Of a stretch of DNA of 64,000 bases, positions 59,235 through 64,000 are shown one piece after another. Position numbers and translations under genes: made by a program. Source of the DNA: Tricholoma matsutake (taxonomy: Eukaryota > Basidiomycota > Agaricomycetes > Agaricales > Tricholomataceae). The notes below the pieces were generated by a model. That model was not told where the DNA came from. It saw nothing but the letters and a program-made list of their open reading frames with translations, and did no database searches. How positions within the stretch are numbered: the first letter of the stretch is position 1; every line of letters starts with the position of its first letter. The stretch spans positions 12,152,001-12,216,000 of the forward strand of contig AP026541.1 of NCBI GenBank assembly GCA_026075535.2. Direction: 5' to 3'.

Positions 59235-62200
59235 TTACTTAATCAACTTTATTCCCATCTCCACCCTATGTTGCATAAATTTGGGCCTCGGTAGTGCCTT
59301 TGTTAATGTGTCTGCTGTTTGCTCTGGGTCACGACAATTTTGAATATCAAGTATTTTATCGGTTACGAGATCTCAGACCCAATGATGACATAAGGCAATG
59401 TGTTTTGATTGCTGATGGAATTGTGGGTTGTGGGTTAATACGACAGAACTGTCATTGTTGCCTTTAATAATCATTGGATAATTTTGAGGAAATCCAAGTT
59501 CACTGTACAAATTTCTGAGCCATGTTGCTTCACATCCAACCTCTGAGAGAGCTACATATTCTGCTTCCGTTGAGGAAAGTGCGATCATGGTTTGCTTCTT
59601 TAATTTCCACGTGATCGCTCCCCCTGATCCTAGGAAGACGTAGCCAGTAGTAGATTTATGGTCGTCGGCATTTGCAAAAGTGGCATCAGCATAACCATGG
59701 AAGAGGTTATTAGTATTAGTTTCATCGGGGATTTTTCTATAAGTTATCCCCAGAGTTTTTGTACCTGCTAGGTACCTGAGTATCCGCTTTATTGCACCAT
59801 GGTGTTGAAGACCCAGGTTAGCAGTGTAAGTGGCTAGTTTGTTGACTGCAAAGCTAATATCCAGTCTTGTGGAATTTGAGATGAATTGTAAACACCCCAG
59901 CAATCTAGAGTATGAATTGCTTAGATTTAGTTCATTGTTGTCTGGATTTGGTGCAAATTTAATATTCGGGTCCATAGGCATGGGGACAGGGTTCGCATTC
60001 AGCATCTCTTCTTTGCGAAGAAGATTCTCAATATATTTTTGTTGAGAAATGGAAATAGAATCGTCGGTATGTGTTACTTCAATGCTGACGATCTTGTGTG
60101 GTTCCCCTAGATCTGTAACTTCCCATTCTGAGCTTAGCGCATTCTTCATGTGATCCATCATTTGATCTGATGATGCGAATAGAAGCGAGTTGTCAACCCA
60201 GATGGTTAGAATACTATATTCACTGCCGTCTCGTCGAATATATGCACATGGATCCAATGTCAAGCATTGATAATTATGATCCTTGAGTTTCCCATCAAGT
60301 TCATTGTTCCATTCGCATCCAGCTTGCTTTAATCCATATAATGGTTTGACCAGCTTACAAACTTGGCCCGTTCCATCTTCATATCCTTCAGGTTGCCGCA
60401 TGTAGATAGTTTCATGTAATGTGCTGTTGAGATATGCGCCTTTGACATCCATTTGTTGCAATTTAAGGTTTTGCATCGGTACTAAAGCCAGAATTGCACA
60501 CAGAGTGTCCATTCTAACAACAGGTGAAAATGTTTCCATATAATCGTACCCTGGACACTGTGTGCATCCTTTGGCCACAAGTCTTGCTCTGTACCTGATT
60601 ACTTTTCCTTCTTTGTCATGCTTCTTGATGAATACCCATTTATTAGCAATTGGGATTGCATCAGGTGGTTTTTCAACAAATTCCCAAGTCCCCTTCTCTT
60701 TTAGTAAGTCGAGTTTGGCTTGTATGGCATTTTCCCATTCTGGCCAATCAGGGGAATTCTTGGTGTCTTTGAGGCTTGCCATCTCATCTCCAGCAATTAT
60801 TGCATAAACTTCTTCCATTGTAAGAAAGTTGTCTTCCTTTTCTTCTACTGAATAAGGATCTTGAAGGTTTCTATAATTGATACGAATTCCACAAGTCTTC
60901 CACGGAGCATTTATGTCTATATCATCCTCCAATAAATTTCTTTTACACTTTTTGCTGCCAGGATCAAGAGTCGGAGTTATATCATCCAAGCCTGTTACAC
61001 CCATAGGCGGTGCGTCCCCCACAGACTCCCCCTCGCGTTGACTATCAGGTGTGATGTTGACGCCCTCAGGGATTGGAGTCGATTCTGGGAGTGTCATCTG
61101 CTTGAAATCTCTTGAGGTGAGGACGTTGTGCATTTCAGCATTATAATATTTTACGGCCCCAGCGCCATCTTCAAAACCAACATAAATGTGCTGTTTGGAT
61201 TTTGCCTGCATTTTTCGATCCACATTTTGCCCCTGTAATAAAATCCATACAGGCGCACCAAATTCATGTAAATGAGAGATGTTTGGTCTTTTATTATACC
61301 AGCCTTCATACGGTGTAGATCTCGGCAAATGTTTGGTGAATAATCAGTTACGGAGATAAGCAGCATGCAGGACCACGTATTCCCAGAGAAATTTGGGAAG
61401 GTCATTGGTGATTATCATTGCACGAGAGAGTTCAACCAGTGTACAGTTCATCCATTCGGCAATACCATTCTGTGAAGGTGAATATGGTGCAGTGTAATGA
61501 ATTTCCATACTGCATTCCTTACACCAACTTTGCAACTTCTTGTTTACGAATTCTTTCCCATTGTCAATTTGAATACCCTTTGGATTCCTCCCTTGAGTCT
61601 TTAAATGTGCCAAATAATTTATTACGGCTTGTGTTGCATCAGATTTCTGCTTGATGCATTCAATGGTTGCAAATCTCTTGGCATTGTCCACAAATAATAA
61701 GTAGTATTGATTGCCATTGATCGATCAGATCGCATACTTTCCCCATAAGTCAATATGCATTAATTCACCGGGTTCAGTATTTTTGATTGATGATTTTGGG
61801 AACGGTTTGACGTGTTGTTTCCCCTCTGTGCACGCAATGCAATTGGGCTTAGGGGAGTCCTCGTCCACAATAAATCCATCAACCATTTTTCCATCCAATA
61901 ATTTTTGAAGCCCGGTATATCCAACATGTCCAAAGCATTGATGCCATGTTTCCCATGTAGGTAGTGTATTATTTCCAACAAATGTTTGATGAGGTTGGAT
62001 TTTATTGCATTGTGTGGGAGGTCTTATAACCATCTTCATGTGATATAGATGATTGCGTATTTTTGTTCCTTGCGCTACCAGCATTCCATCTTTTGTGATG
62101 AGTGTGATTATTCTGTTCCCACCGTAGTAGCGTCCGCCAGCTGCATCCCATCGCCCCAAGGAGATTAAATTATTTTGTGTTCCAGGCACATGAAGAATGT

Positions 62201-63578
62201 TCTGCAAATGCAGAATATATTCAGTGCCATTGCATGTTGATTTTAATTCAACAGTTCCTCACCCTGAAATTAATGCTTCTTTACCACCTACACCTGTTAC
62301 GGAAATATTCCTCATAGATGTGTAATTGGTAAATGCTTCTCTTTGATGCATAACATGAGATGTTGTTGCCGTGTCTGCTAACCAATCATAATAGATCAAT
62401 CGTTCATCATTTGCATCAGCGTTACAAGCATCATAGGTATCAAAGTTGTACTGCTCTTCATTTGCTTGGAACGTAATATATTCTTCTGCCACATTTGTTT
62501 CTTCTGCATCCTTTTTTTTCTTCTTTGCCTTGTCCTTTACCTTCTTCTTACTCCAGCATTTATCTGCTTGATGTCCGATCTTTCCACAGTTCCCACATTT
62601 GTTCCCTTCAAATTTACGGCATTTGGTTGTCCAGTGTCTGGCACATTTACAATGATCACAATAAGGCTGTAAGGAGGCTTTTCGATCAGAGATTCAATCT
62701 TCTAAGGATTTACTAGCACTGTTGGCATTCTGGGTTTTCACCAGATTTATGCTCCCTATAGTACCATTTTTATTATTCCCATTATTAGATCTGGTCAACC
62801 ATATCTTGTATTCCTCCCATAACAGTCCAATAAATGTGTCAGAGGTTAAGCACCATTTAGGGTTGGGATCATTTGGATTGTTGGTGTTCCTGTTATAAGG
62901 TTCAACATAGGTATGCCACGATGAAGGTAAGGACACAGATATGATCGCTTTAAAGCGCATGTCAGAGACATGAAATTCCTCATTAGGAAATCTGTTTATG
63001 TGGTCGCGATATGATTTGAGAACATCCAGATGTTTTAGGAGGTCATCAGCATTGAGTAATTTGGTCTCGTATAATAGTCATTGAATATGATTAACAGTTT
63101 GATGTGCCTTATTTTTGTGAGTTACCGAGAGTGCAGAGTACATTTCTTTTGCAGAGTTTTTGGACCCGATGTGGTTCATTTGTGAGGAGGTGATGTTATG
63201 AATAATAATTTGTTGTGCCCAAGAGTTGTTCTTGTACCAGTTGCATGCGCCTTCGGGATCAATACTCTCATTAGGGCATTCGACATCCCCTCTAACATAC
63301 CCAGTAATATCACAATTGAAAAATACCCTCTTCATTCTCTCTTTCCATTTGTGCCAGTTCTCGTCTGTTAAGTGGTCACGATCAGCTATTCTGTTTACAT
63401 TCGAATATTCTTTGGTACAAATTAGTTTGATAGATGGTAAATCTTCATCTTCATTGAGTTCTCCAGTGAGTGCATTGGTACTGCTGTGATAGACCCTTTT
63501 TGTATGTTTAGGAGGCGTATAATATTCTTCCTCTTGTTGTTGTTCCCCTTGCTCCTCGACATCAGGAGTATTTGTCAT
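59235..63578 (-). pseudogene. Copia gag-pol polyprotein
   Basis: ATG 63578 (MTNTPDVEEQ). Gag: DENWHKWKERMKRVFFNC. Zinc knuckle CGNCGKIGHQADKC near 62590, preceded by CDHCKCARHW. Protease: WLADTATTSHVMH near 62370. Integrase: zinc region WHQCFGHVGYTGLQKLL with CIACTEGK, then MHIDLWGKY, QIDNGKEFVN and YSPSQNGIAEWMN. RT from about 60800: KWVFIKKHDKEGKV, QMDVKGAYLNSTL. The catalytic box reads LTIWVDNSLLFAS, so the second Asp is Asn. RNase H: GYADATFANADDHKSTTGYV and SSTEAEYVALSE. TGA codons at 63078, 62694, 62259, 61725, 61344 and 59373 all fit CGA. Stop TAA at 59235-59237. Confidence 0.95.
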
Positions 63579-63609
63579 AGTAGTAATTGTTGCCTAGAAA
63601 AATCTGCCA

Positions 63610-63621
63610 GGGCCCATAACC
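63610..63621 (-). promoter_or_regulatory. Copia PBS matching the anticodon arm of initiator tRNA-Met
   Basis: Directly after the 5' LTR the minus strand reads GGTTATGGGCCC, the complement of GGGCCCAUAACC, which is the anticodon stem-loop with CAU of eukaryotic initiator tRNA-Met. This points to a half-tRNA primer as known for Drosophila copia. Confidence 0.75.
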
Positions 63622-63831
63622 TATTGGAAATCAGGCTGGGAAATGAACAGAGAAGAGATAATTCTCTTAGAGACAAGTGGGGGAAACGAGACAAGAAACT
63701 TATTATTATTTCTCCTATACTATGGTTGTATGTAACTGTGCTATAAATAGAACACGCATCAAAACAGCTGCTCTATTAATAATATCCGGCATCCGGCCTC
63801 AGACCATGGGCTTGGATTACCTATCCCAACA
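63622..63831 (-). repeat. Copia 5' LTR (210 bp)
   Basis: Starts TGTTGGGATAGG on the minus strand and ends TTTCCAATA. A TATTTATAG box on the minus strand lies near 63745. Confidence 0.95.
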
Positions 63832-63836
63832 CCTAG

Positions 63837-64000
63837 TAATGAACACTCAGCTGGGGTCACCACTGGCCTGACATTGGTCCTGCGGCATCACTGATTCACA
63901 CATTGACATCTGAAAGAAAAAATAACATGTACATGTGATTGAAACATACCATATATGGCAGGAAGGGGGAGGGGGGGTCTCGAGAGCCATGAAAAAAAAA
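63837..64000. other. Right edge, no gene seen
   Basis: Short unique sequence followed by purine-rich DNA and a poly-A run at the very end, perhaps the start of another repeat. Confidence 0.4.

Larger units (their letters stand above)
58891..63831 (-). mobile_element. Ty1/Copia LTR retrotransposon, complete
   Basis: LTRs 58891-59100 and 63622-63831 (210 bp each, TGTTGGGATAGG to TTTCCAATA on the minus strand). TSD CCTAG at 58886-58890 and 63832-63836. A single ORF frame of about 1447 codons (63578 to 59235) carries gag, protease, integrase, RT and RNase H in Copia order. No frameshift is needed. It is interrupted by exactly six TGA codons, all at expected Arg positions. Confidence 0.97.

Noticed and set aside
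1..63831. TGA read as arginine (a changed genetic code or recoding)
   Set aside because: CGA sense codons remain in the same ORFs (for example YIRRDG in the Copia RT), the host-type SET-MYND gene is also disrupted by TGA, and mirrored CA/TG LTR differences show that the change is mutational.
1..64000. CRISPR array, rRNA genes or bacterial-type operons
   Set aside because: Nothing of this kind is visible; the tandem repeats lack unique spacers, and the gene structure is eukaryotic.

Overview
The window is nuclear DNA of a filamentous basidiomycete, most likely an Agaricomycete; I cannot fix the genus. The reasons are short (35-75 nt) GT-AG introns, a SET-MYND gene with many introns, a DUF6533-type seven-helix membrane protein, a basidiomycete-style Helitron with a DUF6570-like relative, chromodomain Ty3/Gypsy elements and a Ty1/Copia element. 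Almost everything outside 13.5-19.8 kb is mobile or derived from mobile DNA.

Layout. 1-5.2 kb: minus-strand chromovirus (Gypsy-1) cut by the left window edge. 5.3-8.25 kb: two divergent, damaged host-type genes, one with a Cys cluster and coiled coil, the other with repeats around YIPGSPDSP. 8.25-13.45 kb: low-complexity DNA with two adjacent terminal-inverted-repeat elements that hold repeated intron-like modules. 13.5-19.75 kb: CpG-rich native region with a DUF6533-like gene and a broken SET-MYND gene. 19.9-32 kb: decayed helicase and Rep-like fragments plus several unknown families, one present three times. 32.4-51.4 kb: a Helitron ORF (helicase at 32.5-35.5 kb, Rep at 50.2-51.4 kb) split by a chromovirus (Gypsy-2, 35495-50221, TSD GAGCT). 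Gypsy-2 carries a second chromovirus (Gypsy-3, 43924-49879, TSD GAAAC) inside its 3' LTR, and its integrase core is replaced by foreign DNA holding a fold-back MITE. 51.6-55.9 kb: a decayed fourth Gypsy. 58891-63831: a complete Copia element (210-bp LTRs, TSD CCTAG).

Three themes join these parts. First, nearly all nonsense codons in the elements are TGA where the family has arginine, so CGA to TGA. Three catalytic aspartates are lost by CpG to CpA changes, and LTR pairs differ by mirrored CA/TG steps. This is the mark of methyl-CpG deamination. Second, all three chromoviruses have a 10-11 nt primer-binding site, two bases from the LTR, that is exactly complementary to a segment inside their own LTR. 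This is the arrangement of Tf1-type self-priming. The Copia element instead matches the anticodon arm of initiator tRNA-Met. Third, the nesting gives an order of events: Helitron, then Gypsy-2 (old, divergent LTRs), then Gypsy-3 (recent, LTRs about 1% apart).

No CRISPR array and no rRNA gene were seen. One tRNA-like relic is present.
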